A DNA stretch of 64,000 nt from Terebella lapidaria (GCA_949152475.1 OX424564.1:26286165-26350164), one strand, 5' to 3'. Numbered from the stretch's first letter, positions 24,306 through 37,119 are shown. Numbers and translations are program-made. The notes: a model not told the origin generated them from the sequence alone.

Positions 24306-25259
24306 TAGGTTACCGGACCTTTGACCCAATAACCTATTGCCGTGGCGTTGCGTCCGTCGTCGTCGTCCGTCTACATTTTTAGGTTACCAGACCTTTGGTC
24401 CGATAACCTATTGCCGTGGCGTTGCGTCCGTCGTCGTCCGTCTACATTTTTAGGCATCGTCCGTGGCATCGCGTCCGGTGTCCGGCGTCCGTCAACAATT
24501 TTATCTTTAAAGTTTACAGTCTGATTTTTTTGAAATTTTGCACAAAAATGCCTAAAAATATTTCGAGAGGTATGTATTTTTTAGTTTTTTTATTTTCGTT
24601 TTTTTTTCAAAATGGCGGCCGTTTTCGTCGAAAAATGGCCAATATTGGACTTTGACGGTCGTTTTCTCAAAATCTTATCAGTAACTTTTTTTCTTATTGA
24701 TGCATAACACTCCTCCTATGTACCCCTGTGACATGTATAAATTTTGTTGCCCTTGAATCGCTCGAAGTGGGCCATTTTGGGCCCGAACTCGGCCCAACTG
24801 GGACTTTCCCATGTTAAATTCTCCTATACTTTATAATGGGACACATTAAGCCTAATATCTCACTTAAAATTGAGATTAGAGACTAAGAATCAATTGTGGA
24901 CATATAGGAAATGATATATACTGAATATTCTAGTGACCTTGAATTTGACCTCTGACCTCGGTTTCAAGGTCAGAGCGGCCATTTTCGTCGAAAAATGGCC
25001 AATTTTGGACTTTGACGGTCGTTTTCTCAGAATCTTATCAGTAACTTTTTTTCTTATTGATGCATAACACTCCCCATATGTACCCCTGTGACATGTATAA
25101 ATTTCGTTGCCCTTGAATCGCTCGAAGTGGGCCATATTGGGCCCAAACTCAGCCCAAATGGGACTTTCCCATGTTAAATTCTCCTATTCTTTATAATGGG
25201 ACACATTAAGCCTAATATCTCACTTAATAGTGAGATTAGAGACTAGGAATCAATTGTGG

Positions 25260-27110
25260 ACATATAGTAAATGATTTATGCCGAATATTCTGATGACCTT
25301 GAAATTGACCTTTGACTGCATTTTCAAGGTCACAGAACAAAATGGTTAATATCTCACTTATTATCGATTTTACAGCTTAGGGATCAATTGTGGACATATA
25401 GGAAATGATATATGCTGAATATTCTCGTGACCTTGAATTTGACCTCTGACCTCGGTTTCAAGGCCAGAGCACAAAATATCTAATATCTCGCTTATTATCA
25501 ACTTTACAGCCTAGGAATCAATTGTGGACATATAGGAAATGATATATGCCAAATATTCTGATGACCTTGAATTTGACCTTTGACCTCATTTTGAAGGTCA
25601 CAGAACAAAATGGCTAATATCTCACTTGTTATTGATTTTACAGCTTAGGGATCAATTGTGGACATAAAGGAAATGATATATGCTGAATATTCCCGTGACC
25701 TTGCATTTGATCTCTGACTTCAGTTTCAAGGTCAGAGCACAAAATGGCTAATATCTCTCCAATTATTGACTTTAGAGCTTAATATCTCTCCTATTATTGA
25801 CTTTTTAAGCTCTCGTGACCTTGAATTTGACCTCTGACCTCGGTTTCAAGGTCAGAGCACAAAATGTCTAATATGTCGCTTATTATCAACTTTACAGCCT
25901 AGGAATCAATTGTGGACATATGGGAAATGATATATGCTGAATATTCTGATGAGCTTGAATTTGACCTTTGACCTCATTTTGAAGGTCACAGAACAAAATG
26001 GCTAATATCTCACTTATTATCGATTTTACAGCTTAGGGATCAATTGTGGACATAAAGGAAATGATATACAAAATGTATGCTGAATATTCATGTGACCTTG
26101 CATTTGACCTCTGACTTCAGTTTCAAGGTCAGAGCACAAAATGGCTAATATCTCACCATTATTGACTTTACACCTTAGGAATCAATTGTGGACATATAGG
26201 AAATGATATGTGCCGAATATTCTAATGACCTTAAATTTGACCTTTGACCTCATTTTCAAGGTCACAGGGAAAGTGGCTAATATCTCACTTCTTATCGATT
26301 TTACAGCTTAGGAATTAATTACGAACATATAGAAAATGATACATTCTGAACATAGGAAATGATATATGCAGATTATTGCCATGACATTGAATTTGACCTT
26401 TGACCTCATTTTCAGGATCACGGGACAAAATGGCTAGTATCTCGCTTTTTATCGACTTTACAGCTTAGCAATCAATTGTGAACATATAGAAAATGATACA
26501 TTCTGAACATTGGCATGACCATGAACTTGACCTTTGACCTCATTTTCAAGGTCGCAGGACAAAATGGCTAATATCTCGCTTATTATCGACTTTACAGTTT
26601 AGGAATCAATTATGAACATATAGGAAATGATATACACTGAACATTGCTATGACCTTGAATTTGACCTTGACCTCATTTTCAAGGTCATAGAACGAAATGA
26701 CTAATATCTCGCTTTTTATCAACTTTACCGCTTAGCAATCAATTGTGAACATATAGAAAATGATATGTTCTGAACATTGTCATGACCTTGAACTTCAACT
26801 TTGAGCTAATTTTCAAGGTCACAGGACAAGTGGCTAATAGCTCACTTATTTTCGACTTTACAGGTTAGGAATCAATTATGAACTTATAGGAAATGATATA
26901 TGCTGAATATTGCAATGACCTTGAATTCGACCTTTGACCTCATTTTCCCTGTCACAGGACATAATGGGTAATATCTCGCTTATTATTGACTTTACAGCTT
27001 AGGAATCAATTGTGGACATATTAGAAATGACATATGCTGAATATTATCATGTCCTTGAATTGACCAATGACCTTATTTTCAATGTCACGGGACAAAGTAC
27101 TAATATCTAA
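25260..27110. repeat. ~134-bp minisatellite, about 14 units
   Basis: The phrase TGACCTTGAATTTGACC recurs at about 25291, 25427, 25560, 25697, 25807, 25947, 26092, 26226, 26383, 26515, 26649, 26783, 26917 and 27050; most steps are 132-137 bp. Each unit also carries CTAATATCTC, TTACAGCTTAGGAATCAATTG and ACATATAGGAAATGATAT. Four or five more units follow at 27760-28260 and 28350-28430 after insertions. Confidence 0.95.
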
Positions 27111-27339
27111 AATATATATTGTCCGGTAACCTTTCTTAGCCCCTGGGCTAATTTTTTCTTATTGATGCATAACACTCCTCATATGTACCCCCTGTGACAT
27201 GTGTAAGTTTCATTGCCCTTGAATCACTCAAAGTGGGCCATTTTGGGCCCAAACTCGGCCCAAATGGGACTTTCCCATGTTAAATTCTCCTATGCTTTAT
27301 AATGGGGCACATTTTTTCCAAATATTAGTAATCAATTGT

Positions 27340-27695
27340 TGGGGGCATTTGGCGCAATCAGTTAAGGCGCTCGTCTCGTGACCAGCAGGTTGTTGGTTCG
27401 AGCAGCGGTGCTGGCACTGCTGTGTTGGCTGTCTAGCACCCTTGGGCAAGGTGTGTACCACAGTGTGTCTCGGTTCACTCAGTAGTATAATTGAGTACCC
27501 GATTGGCAGTGTTGGCAATTGTATGTGTGTCCTAGTCACCTTGTGCCAATATGGCAGCAATAAGTCTCTGACAAATAGGTGATTGTTTATGGACCCCAGG
27601 GAGTCGGAAAGTGGTTCTTGGTCTCAGGGGTAATAATTGTGAAGCGCTTTGAGCAGGTTTCTGAAAAAGCGCTATATAAAAATTCCACATCATTG
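27340..27695 (+). mobile_element. tRNA-derived SINE inserted in the satellite
   Basis: A pol III-like box A (TGGCGCAATCAGTTAAGGCG) and box B (GGTTCGAGCAGC) are correctly spaced at the 5' end. The 3' end has the stem-like tail GAAGCGCTTTGAGCAGG ... AAAGCGCTATATAAAA found in many invertebrate SINEs. The satellite unit is split at AATCAATTG and resumes at ATTAATTGCGGACAT, consistent with a degenerate target duplication. Confidence 0.85.
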
Positions 27696-28254
27696 CTGTT
27701 ATCATTAATTGCGGACATAATTATAATAAATGATATATGGTGAATAACCTAATTGAATAACCTAATAACCTGACCTAATTTTCAAGGTCGCATGATAAAA
27801 TGGCTAATATCTCGCTCATTGTCGACTTTACAGCTTAGGAATCAATTGTGAACATATAGGAAATGATATATTCTGAATATTGTCGTGACCTTGAATTTGA
27901 CATTTGACCTCATTTTCAAAAGTCAGAGAACAAAGTGGTTAATATCTCGCTTATAATCGATTTTACAGCTTAGGAATCAATAGTGAGCATATAGGAAATA
28001 AATGCTGAATATACTGGTGACCTTGAATTTGACCTTTGTCCTCATTTTCAAGGTCAGAGAACAAACTGGCTAATATCTGGCTTATTATCGACTTTACAGC
28101 TTAGTAATCCATAGTGTACATATAGGGAATGATATATGCTGAATATTCTGATGATCTTGAAGTTGACATTGGAACCTATTTTCCAGGTCAGATCACAAAA
28201 TGGCTAATACCTGGCTTGTTATCGACTTAACAGCTTATGAATCAGGTGTGGACA

Positions 28255-28350
28255 TTTTTGGTCGGGCTTTGTTTTTATTGCAAAATGTTGTAATTTACGT
28301 TTGTTATTGGCATCATCAAAATCCGACAATTGGTGGTATTAGATTGATAC
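28255..28350 (+). repeat. Interspersed 'GTCGGGCTTTG' repeat, copy B
   Basis: TTTGGTCGGGCTTTG, TATTGCAAAATGTTGTAA and TTGGCATCATCAAAATCC interrupt a minisatellite unit between GTGTGGACAT and AAATGATATATGCTGG, so it inserted after the satellite formed. Confidence 0.85.
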
Positions 28351-28490
28351 TTACTTTAAATGATATATGCTGGATATTTTCGTGACCTTCAATTGACCAA
28401 TGTTTTTTTCTGAGGTCATAGGACAAAAGGCTAATATTTGAAATATATATCGTCCGGTAACCTTTCTTAGCCCTTGGGCTAATTTTGTTT

Positions 28491-29672
28491 ACTTCCAATT
28501 CATCTGAATATGAATGATGTAGTTATGCACCAAATCTAGGATTATTCAGTTATATGACATCACCAATATAATCTATGAGCATAATTGAAGGCCTTTTTCA
28601 TAAGGTTGATCGGTGTTCATTATGATATAATGGATAGAAATGAAAGGTATTTTGTACTTGTACTTTAAGTACATTAACAGTACTTGTACTTGTATCTCAA
28701 GTACAGGAATAACTGAAGTAGTGTATTTGACTCATCAAGAGTACTTGTACTCAATGACTGTATCCAATACAGATGGGGCGTGGGCAAAGCTCATTCGATA
28801 TGTGGCAGCATTGTAATAGTGGTAAATTTGGCGCCAAATCTTTAGGGAATGTCATCTGTTGTGAACCATGCACGTGACATTTGGCGCGAAAATTCCGTAT
28901 GTTTGGAGTAATACTATGGTATCCTGATAATAAATAACGTTATGACGTCATTTTACCACTAAAACAGTGCTGCCAGCTGGCGAATAGGCGTTTTTCTGCT
29001 CATGCCCCATTAGGAAGTTCCATTTACTTCGGATAGTAAAAGTGTATATGTTGTATTGTCATATGTACCAAACATGCCCAATTCACCAATAATGTTTTGA
29101 TAATAATATATTTTTGCAAATAAATGCAATATTGTTTGATGCTTTGTCTGCTGGTATCATGACAAATTGTTCATGAAGACTATTCGAATATCTGTCAATA
29201 AATAGGGACAATCATCTCACATTCGTTTTACAAATATATACCTGTGTCACATGATTCTACGTCTATGTACATAAATACGTTATACGTTACATACGTACAT
29301 ACATAAGTCATATGTAGCTCATATAATATTCATCCTGTTTTTATCGTTGCGAAAGCAGCACTGATACAATACCTATAAATATTTAAATCAAATTATCCCG
29401 ATGATACTGCATCTCAAGTACTGAATAATCGAACATGTTATGGAACATGTTATGGACTATCCGCAGACTGCTAATGAGAAAGTAGAAATGGATACCGACA
29501 AACAGACAAATTCATATTCCAAGACCGAATCCATGGACGAATTTTACAAGATCAGTGTGAGTAGTCAAATCCGAGAGATACTAAGGTATCAAAGTCAAAG
29601 CCATGTGAAAATCACAGACACCCAGCCAGCTGAGTGTGAGATCAGGTGCTCCGGAGAGTGAATAGTGAGTAA
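28491..29672. other. Noncoding DNA, 5' side of lectin copy 2
   Basis: Irregular GTACTTGTAC words at 28654-28772. About 29335-29400 (TTTATCGTTGCGAAAGCAGCACTGATAC) matches the distal 5' flanks of copies 3 and 4. A 73-codon frame at 29440-29661 directly precedes the break where lectin homology begins; its product is not recognised and it is not called. Confidence 0.5.
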
Positions 29673-30780
29673 TACCAGGAAACGTTATTGCTCATTATGA
29701 ACCTATGACAAGGCAACTATGTGAGAGAACATGCCGTCACTATCTCCATTGCCATGGTTACATGATAACGTGGACCAATGACAATGCTGGTTCTTGCCAG
29801 CTACTTGGGAAAGTCGCTACAACAAACGGAACACAGGCTCCAAGTCAGCAGATATATGGTGAGAACATTAATCAGATTGCGAGAATATGAATTATTTGTC
29901 AACTTTGTCAAGTGTGTACCCCCCCCCCCCCCTCCGTCCCACAAAATTGTATGACCAGAAGTATACCTGCACGAAGTAACAAAAGAACGGAGATATATTC
30001 CAGGCATTTGAATTTAAAATTCGATGCAAATTTCATTTATAGGACAAATATACTCATACGGACATGGCGCTTTCTATGTGATGGCCGATGTTTGTTGTAT
30101 CATTAAAACCAGGTTATAATAATCGAGAACCTATTTTCCTTCTTTTTTCAGCCTACTGTCCTGTTGGCTTCCAGTACATCGGTCGAAAATGCTACCTTGT
30201 GGTCATCGAAACAATGAGCCAAACAGAGGCAAACACGAGATGTTCAGACATCGCGCCAGGAGCGTTTCTGATCGAGGTGCGGACAGCCAGAGAGAAGGAG
30301 GCCATGATCTCACTTGCAGGTCAGTACAAATCATGCCTGCGATGTCGAGATGGAGTGTTTCACTGGGTTAATATTACCCAAGATCAGTATTGATGAATTT
30401 ACAGACAAATTTGGCTGACGAAATATTTGGATAGTTCACAGTGTGTTTCATTTTCCCGATAAAGAAGAGCTGAATGATGGGTTGAATAATTCATAGCAAG
30501 TACATCAACAAAATGAATAATGCTAAACATGCACTTCACACAGGGGCAGCTGAAATCACGGAAATCACTCATGCTAAATAATGTTGACTGGACCCCATAC
30601 TGGACACACCACGGTGCTGTCGGGGTCAACAGCAGTGAATGGGGCGCCTACTGGGGAGGTCAACCAAACAACGCCGTGGGCCAGCAACGTGTGTTTTACA
30701 CGAATGCCTGGGATGGTGGTAGCTGGAAGTTATATGACCACTTTTGCACGTACACATATCCGTTCATCTGTGAGATTTGA
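29673..30780 (+). pseudogene. Apple/PAN + C-type lectin pseudogene, copy 2
   Basis: Homologous to copies 1 and 3 but broken in three ways. Exon 1 homology starts abruptly at ~29673 in mid-exon, so the leader and first cysteines are missing (remaining part ends at 29858 with a good donor). Exon 2 (30152-30319) is intact with good splice sites. Exon 3 (30550-30780) lacks 8 bases present in copies 1 and 3 just after its start, which shifts the frame into a stop. The conserved cysteine before VFY is arginine (GQQRVFY; TGT to CGT). The end still reads SSEWG, GGQPNN, WKLYDHFC, FICEI in the shifted frame. Confidence 0.9.
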
Positions 30781-30814
30781 CTGGCCTTACAATAGTACAT
30801 AGAAACAACTATCA

Positions 30815-30960
30815 ATACACACTGTCTGCCCCTGATGGCGCCAGTATGGCTTCAGAAAATGTTCAGTCGGGCTTTGTTTCTATTCATAAAGTTTATGATA
30901 TTAGGTTTTTAACTGGTATCATCAAAATCTGGTTATCAGCTGAAATAGGTTGAAACATAT
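30815..30960 (+). repeat. Interspersed 'GTCGGGCTTTG' repeat, copy C
   Basis: ACACTGTCTGCCCCTGATGG, CAGTCGGGCTTTGTTTC and TATCATCAAAATCTGG lie in the 3' flank of lectin copy 2. The matching 3' flank of copy 3 (42240 onward) lacks it, so it is an insertion private to copy 2. Confidence 0.85.
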
Positions 30961-32400
30961 AGATCCTGAAACGTAAATTTTGTTGTTATTACACCCACTC
31001 CGCTGAGTTGATGTCTATGCCGGTGGACGCAAAATCTGTAACCTAGAACATATTCATTGGCTATTTGGCATGAGATTGGGTAATTTTATTATTGTCATGC
31101 ACCAATGACATGACAGTAGAAAGTAGAAAATCAGGCGTTGTACTCAGCATGAAATTATCACAACCGATGTTGTGTCAGCAATATGCATATAGTATGTGTT
31201 TGTTTAATACCTACGTATATTCCTCATTTCACTTTACTGTATGAACCATTCTCTCGTATGTCTACAGATGCTTGTGGATACCAATGAGTGTGCGTAATCG
31301 TTTACTGTTGGAATAGGGTTAATTACATATATTGTGTGATCATGAATATTCATTTTTGTCTTGTAAGATTATCATAATTGTATAAGATTATGATAATTGA
31401 GCACCTCTCTCAGTATCAGAACATTGTCTGCACTGAGACATACAATATTCATTGCTTTATTTATTCATTTCCCCCTAGTACGTACCGTTTGTTATTATGT
31501 AATTTTACTAGATGTGTCAATATGTATTTGATACTTGAAGTGTGTCTTTGGATAATACTCACGGTGCGCAATCAGTTTGAAGATTTGGTCACTGAATGTT
31601 GTACTTTTCTGCAAATTTCACGAAAAATAGGCAAGTTTAAGTTTAGGCTATTGAGTTTGGTGATGAAAATGCATACTAAATTCGGAGAACTACTCAATAG
31701 ACTACTGTATGTAGTTACGTTCAATATACTGAAAACTTATTATTAGCGGCGATTAAACAACATGACGGCAGATATTTTGTTTATGCAGAGCGGGCACAAT
31801 GTAAACATTCCCCATTTATCACCCATTTTACACCCAAATGTATCAATTGTCCCGATATTGTGTTACGCATCAAATTTAACAGTAGATGAGCGATTCAACA
31901 CTTTATCGTGAATACTCGCTAGAACAATGGAGGGTTCTGTGATTTGTTTTTGTGGTTTGCCGAGTCCCATGTGAGATGCAGATGTGAACCACTAGGCGAT
32001 GCATCATTGACCCACAAGGGGCTGAAGAAATGTACCACCATTTTGGTCCATGAAATTCGTTTGTCTTTTTATAGAAAATCACTAATTTACTCAATTCGTA
32101 TTATTTTTCCCTGATTCAAAACTTCTAGAATGGAATACTACACAAATGAATGTGTCATTAAATATTAGTGTGTTATAATGCAATAAACTTGCATGTGATG
32201 GTTATCGTGGTACATAGTTTTGAGAAGTCTAGAGCATCTCTTGTTACAGTTCAGGAACGTACAAGATCACAATGGAAGATCAAATAGCCTGTGGATATTG
32301 TGACTACAAGTCACATCATGCGTCTTCAGTATTAGAGCTTTGCGTTAATCATCACCCAGAACACGAGGTAAAAGTGAGAGTACCACAGTTGTGTGAACAG
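30961..32400. other. 3' flank of lectin copy 2 and noncoding DNA
   Basis: 31030-31560 is collinear with the 3' flank of copy 3 (42290-42712 and 45160-45270), for example GGGTAATTTTATTATTGTCATGC and CAGTATCAGAACATTGTCTGC. The long frame at 31378-31746 lies in this duplicated noncoding DNA and is not preserved in the partner. Remainder: nothing recognised. Confidence 0.6.
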
Positions 32401-32460
32401 AGTGCACTAAAAGACGTATGAAGTTTCAGGGGACTTATTACAGAAATATATTCTATAGAG

Positions 32461-32810
32461 GAGAACCTGTCCTTTCTTCGCCGGGCAGCGTGGAGTTGCA
32501 GCCCAGGCCATCATGAGCTGAACTGGACTGGACGAGCTGAACCACAGGCGAAGTTTATACTGACCGACATACTGAGTGAGCGGAGCTCTTTGGAGAAGAT
32601 GCTGAGAGCAGACGACATTAGCTGATGGTGCTTCGGGAATATATTCGGTAATGTCACGTCTATGAGATGAGGTCACGAAATAGAACGAGATGACCATCTG
32701 AAATTGTTGACAAACACTTAGGAACTGATTGATGGTAGTTCTCATATCGCCTCGACCGATCAAATTGTGGGATAACATATATGGCTCTTAGTCACTTAGA
32801 TAATAGAATT
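32461..32810. repeat. ~350-bp duplicated segment, unit 1 (pair at 45922-46318)
   Basis: Highly similar to 45922-46318, including the ordered blocks GAGCTGAACTGGACTGGACG, GAGCTCTTTGGAGAAGATGC, GACGAGATGACCATCTGAAA and CAAATTGTGGGATAACATAT. Both copies keep one plus-strand frame with the same stop (HELNWTGRAEP, SSLEKMLRA, DIS, stop). Confidence 0.85.
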
Positions 32811-33177
32811 GTAGGGAGAGCGAAAGCGCACTTCACCATTCACTCACTAGGGCCGCTAGTAGTCTCATGGAACCCGTAGCGCCATCTGTGGTTATGAAGA
32901 AGTACCAATCGTTTGACCTTGTTTTGATTTTGTGGGATTGTGTTTCATGCTCACTAGATTGTGTTCAATAAGGATTAAAAAGGCGACAGACGGATTCCTA
33001 CAGTGTGTCAGAAGCCATTTACTACACATTGATTGCGTGTGTGACACTTTTTCACTTTTTACCAGTTTGACAGTTTCGGGTCTAGTGCGTACTAGTGGTG
33101 TTTACCGGTGCCCCCGCCCCCGTCACGGACCGGTCTACCGGCCATCGATACACATAAAGTGACAGTGCAGTAACACT
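32811..33177. other. Noncoding DNA upstream of THAP pseudogene
   Basis: Probable former promoter and 5' UTR; no assignable core element. A frame at 32932-33162 has no recognisable domain. Confidence 0.4.
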
Positions 33178-35153
33178 ATGGGGAAGAGGCCTAGTTAGCC
33201 TAAGCTGTTGTGTGCCTGGATGCACAAACTATTACACCAAAACGAAACTTCAACATGACGAAAACGATCAATACTGGGTTGTGAGTTACATGGGTTTTCC
33301 CAAGAAGGGGGTGACAGCTCAGGAGGACGAGTGACGGCGCAAACTTATCCACAGTGTGAGGAGGGCAGATAGCGTCTTCAACCCTGACAGCCACAGGATA
33401 TGTTCTGTTCATTTTGAGAGTCGAGTTTCACGGTGAGTTTTATTTAATAATTATGCACAATTAATGCATTGTAAGTAATCACATAGAGCTAGGCTAATTC
33501 GAGCTATATGCATAAATGCAGGGAATGGTTTCAAACTGGTGCATGGGTCATTGCCAACATTGCACATGCCCCAGACCATTGGCATGTCTGTAAGCGTGCC
33601 ACGTAAGGCACCTGTGAGTAAATTAGATTGGTTGTTTATCATGTTAATTTGAGTTTTGTTAGAACGTTCATTCACACAGTTCGGCGTGTGAACGTATATA
33701 TTGATACCGACAAATTGCATACATGTCCGATTGTCCATACAGGTTGGCTACTATTAATGTGATGTCCTTATTGACCAAGTTTATCAGTTTATAGCAATAT
33801 TCATTATTGAATATTCATGGAGGATGTTACTTGCACTTGGACATAATTTCTGATTTTTGGTCAGTACACAGACAAAAAAAGATAACACCTATTGAATTAA
33901 TGAAATGCCATAACAGAATGCTACGGTAATCATGGTAATGGGTCACCAAGCTGTATGTATTGAAATAAGTGTTTGATCCGATTGTTGGTTCACATTGTTT
34001 TAAAGCTATATTGGTGTTCTTGTTTTGATAGTGTTATCTCATGGTCAATTTTGTTCCAAGCACTTTGTTAAATGAATCTTATGGTGTTATGGACTTTGGT
34101 GACCATTACCAATATTTAGTAGTATATATCATGATATATTATGTACCAAAATAATAATGTTGGTGATGTTCATATGGTTTTAGATGGAAAGAGAGCCCAC
34201 CAGTGCTGGAACGAGTGGCATACCTGTCCCATGCTGAACTGCAGAAGGATGTGTTGAGGAGACATGCACCACCCTGGGCTGTGCTGGGCTCAACTTCAAT
34301 ACCTATTGGACTTACTGATGAGGCCGCTGATGTATTGGTCAAGGTTTGTTTTCAAGAAAACTTCAACCCTAAAATTACAAGATTTGGTGTGTGTTTCGGC
34401 TGCAAAGGTGTTTAATAATGTCGGAGACATGAATGTGTTCAGCTATTGTACCAACTTTATAATGAATATTGCAACTCAAAAGATATACCTGTGTTCAACT
34501 TAATACAGCGTGAAATAATACATTCAAATTTTTCTCGGGGATTCTTGTCGGGAAAGAATTTGATGTGGAGCACCTTGGTGTCAGCCAACTTCTTCGAGAC
34601 CTTGAGGCCAGTGACAAATTTCCCACATATCAAGCCATTCCTGACCTGCTTCAACAGCGACTTGGTTTCGTTTGTAATGACCCATCCTCTGTAAGGGTGT
34701 TTCCAAGAAAATTGTGTTGATCCCTGGGAGTCCTCCCCCCTCACAGATCTCGAGGCTCCAGACACAGGTTGCTGTTCACTCCCAGAAAAGATCCACCCGA
34801 AGGAAGGTTCCGAAGCTCGTCGGGAAGCACATCAAGCACCGCTGGATTCTCGACGAGCCGGGCCAGCAGAAGTGGTACACCGGTAAGCACTGAGCACTCG
34901 TATGTACACTGAATCTGAACATTCTCTTTTGACCTTTACACCCTATATTTTCGGAGTGAACAGCATTCTCCATTTGTCTATCCCATTTATATATATTTTC
35001 ACAGGGAATGTTCTCAAACTCCTTAAAGGAAGAGCGGGCACCACTTCTGCTGATAATCGGGTGGAGTATGACGGGAGTGGATCCGAGTCCGAGATCTGTG
35101 ATGTCACTCATCTTGTGGAGGACTTCCACGCTGGGGATGTTCAACTGATTTGA
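33178..35153 (+). pseudogene. Decayed THAP-domain gene with Tudor/SH3-like C-terminus
   Basis: Exons inferred at ~33178-33432, 34184-34343, 34443-34690, 34747-34882 and 35005-35153, with GT/AG borders. Exon 1 encodes a THAP zinc finger (CCVPGCTNYYTK ... ICSVHF, C2CH pattern) but an ATG-initiated frame (MGKRPS) is out of register by one base, and the conserved tryptophan of the DEW motif is a TGA stop (33332-33334). Exon 2 reads WKESPPVLERVAYLSHAEL. Exon 3 needs a one-base shift at a T-run (~34536-34540) to connect NEYCNSKD to EFDVEHLGVSQLLRDLEAS. The intron before exon 4 is only 56 nt. Exons 4-5 encode basic residues then LVGKHIKHRW, QQKWYTG, VEYDG and HAGDVQLI with a stop. Three independent lesions argue for a pseudogene. 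THAP proteins bind DNA and are often transposon-derived. Confidence 0.75.
33433..34183 (+). other. Intron of THAP pseudogene
   Basis: Between donor CACG|GTGAGT (33432/33433) and acceptor GGTTTTAG|A (34183/34184). Nothing else recognised. Confidence 0.55.
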
Positions 35154-35569
35154 GTTTAATGTGAGTAGCATCCTTTGTGCTGAGTATATGCTCATAATAG
35201 AATGATCATATGAACTATAGTCATGTTGACAAAAAAATACAGTCTCCATGTTTTCATTTATCTTGGTTTTGTTGAGGGAAACAGCAACACCTGACAATGA
35301 GATTTGAGGTATTCTACTCTTACTTTATTTTACAGTATGTCACCATTGCACCATATCAGGCCAACCATGCACAATGCACAGGAACATTCCCAGCACCATA
35401 CTACACAACCTAAAACAAGGTATGTTTTCATGAAGGCCATTTTATTATGAATTTCCGATGTTTCAATTTCTCTCGTTCTATTTTTTCATATAAATATATC
35501 TATGCATGTAACATAAATTTTTATGGCTTTTTTCAGACTTCTTCAGTTCCGTTTTTTTTTTTTTCAACT
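35154..35569. other. Noncoding DNA after THAP pseudogene
   Basis: No gene recognised; a T-run at about 35551-35564. Confidence 0.4.
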
Positions 35570-35750
35570 ATTCTTCAACACTCGGTGAACATCTCCAATA
35601 CAGCTCACTCGAACTGTTCTCCAACACTCGGTGAACATCTCAAAGACAGCACACTAGAACTGTCCTCGAACACTCGGTGAACATCTCCAAGACATCTCTC
35701 TCGAACTGTTCTCCAACACTCGGTGAACGTCTCCAAGACAGCTTCCACGG
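35570..35750. repeat. 46-bp tandem repeat, four units
   Basis: AACACTCGGTGAAC recurs at 35577, 35623, 35669 and 35715, exactly 46 bp apart, with CATCTCCAAGACAGC and CTCGAACTGTTCT between. Noncoding. Confidence 0.95.
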
Positions 35751-37119
35751 TATATTATGTGTAATATTAATATGAAATATGTACATTCAGCACAACCTGT
35801 ACATGTACTTCATTTGTTAGGGGAGAGATAAGACGACTATGTATGCTGATTCGAAATATTACTTTTATAAATGCACATGCCTTATTCCAATGTGGTGGTT
35901 CGGATGAATAATGGGAAATATTTCCCTCCCACATCATGGCTTCATTGTATAGAGACCTCACAATGTCAAATTGGTATTCCATTTCACTGCAGGTTATATT
36001 TATTCCTGATCTGTGCTCACTTCAGCCGGGATGTATATTGATTTGTGATATGTTAACCACCATAAAGACATATAATCAACCCACCTACAGTATGCACACT
36101 TTGCACACTTCATATTAAATTCTTCGGTAATTTGGATATTAATAACCTTGAAATGCAACTAATTTACCTGTGTGTGTTACCATGGTTACACAATTTTAGA
36201 ATTTTTCTATTGTACATGTGTTTAGGGAAACTGACAATACCTCCCTCCATCTTGCTGTGATATATTGTATGTAGAAGTTGACTTTCACAGATACATGTAA
36301 CTTTCATGAAAATGTACACGTTATGATTTTCAACGCATAGTAATGTCATATCTTCTGTCGTTATTGATCATGATATGTTATTAAGTGAATTTGATGATTT
36401 CTATTTTACTTCCTTCCATATACAACTATTATGCTTTCAACCTTACATCACTGTTATTCTTGTTATTGACTTTCTCATATATTGATGTTACGCATTATTA
36501 TATTGATCTTCTTTTCATGAAGTGTTGACAAAATAAAATATTTACCTTTCACCTTGCCATGTTGATATTTCTTGTCTTCTTCAGAAAATTAGTTCTCCCT
36601 GAATGAGCCCCAATAATATGACAAGCAAAGGGTTAATTCCCAGCAGAAAAAGTAGTTCCAATCAAATTATAGTCGGCCATATTGATTTTTTATTTCAGTT
36701 CTTGGCCAAACAGTGCCACTTTTGGGCCCTTATGCACGGAGTATGGGGAAGTATGGACATGTGGTACATTGTTCTATACTGTTTATAGATAACTTTAGAT
36801 ATATTTATTGGCTGATGCACATACAGGATTAGGTGCACATATGGTGCACTGGGCATTTGTGGAATCCCCAGGTCAGTCTTCTAGCACTATTTTTTATGGC
36901 TTCTCTGTGGTCATTCTGAAAGTGCCAATATATTCAATACATTAATTACATGAAGTAGATTTGGATTTTCATCAATGGGTATTCATGAATCTTGTTGTGA
37001 GAGTGATATGATGATTTCAAAATTTATTGAACCCTTTTTGAAGAGTTTCGAACATGACACAATCGCCAGGTGGAGCCTCTTCTTCATGTTTTCCCCACGA
37101 ATGTTTTTCTGGGTACATG
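35751..37119. other. Noncoding DNA
   Basis: AT-rich; no gene, RNA or repeat recognised. Confidence 0.4.

Larger units (their letters stand above)
24306..28490. repeat. Composite satellite-bearing repeat bounded by AGGTTACCGGAC
   Basis: Begins with two ~75-bp tandem units (AGGTTACCGGACC, CCTATTGCCGTGGCGTTGCG) and ends with the complement (GTCCGGTAACCTTTCTTAGCCC) at ~27118 and again at ~28448, so two right ends are present. Two ~360-bp units (24612-24970 and 24971-25330; GTCGAAAAATGGCC, GATGCATAACACTCC) lead into a minisatellite, and a third partial unit lies at 27145-27330. The whole looks like a terminal-repeat element carrying internal satellite DNA, with a second, nested or duplicated copy at its right side. 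No protein is encoded. Confidence 0.85.

Noticed and set aside
27340..27420. tRNA gene
   Set aside because: Same reasoning: tRNA-like head of a SINE with a GCGCTATATAAA tail.
31378..31746. 122-aa plus-strand protein
   Set aside because: Lies in a duplicated 3' flank and is not preserved in the partner at 42.6/45.2 kb.
35570..35750. CRISPR-like array
   Set aside because: Four contiguous 46-bp units with no unique spacers, in an animal genome; a plain tandem repeat.
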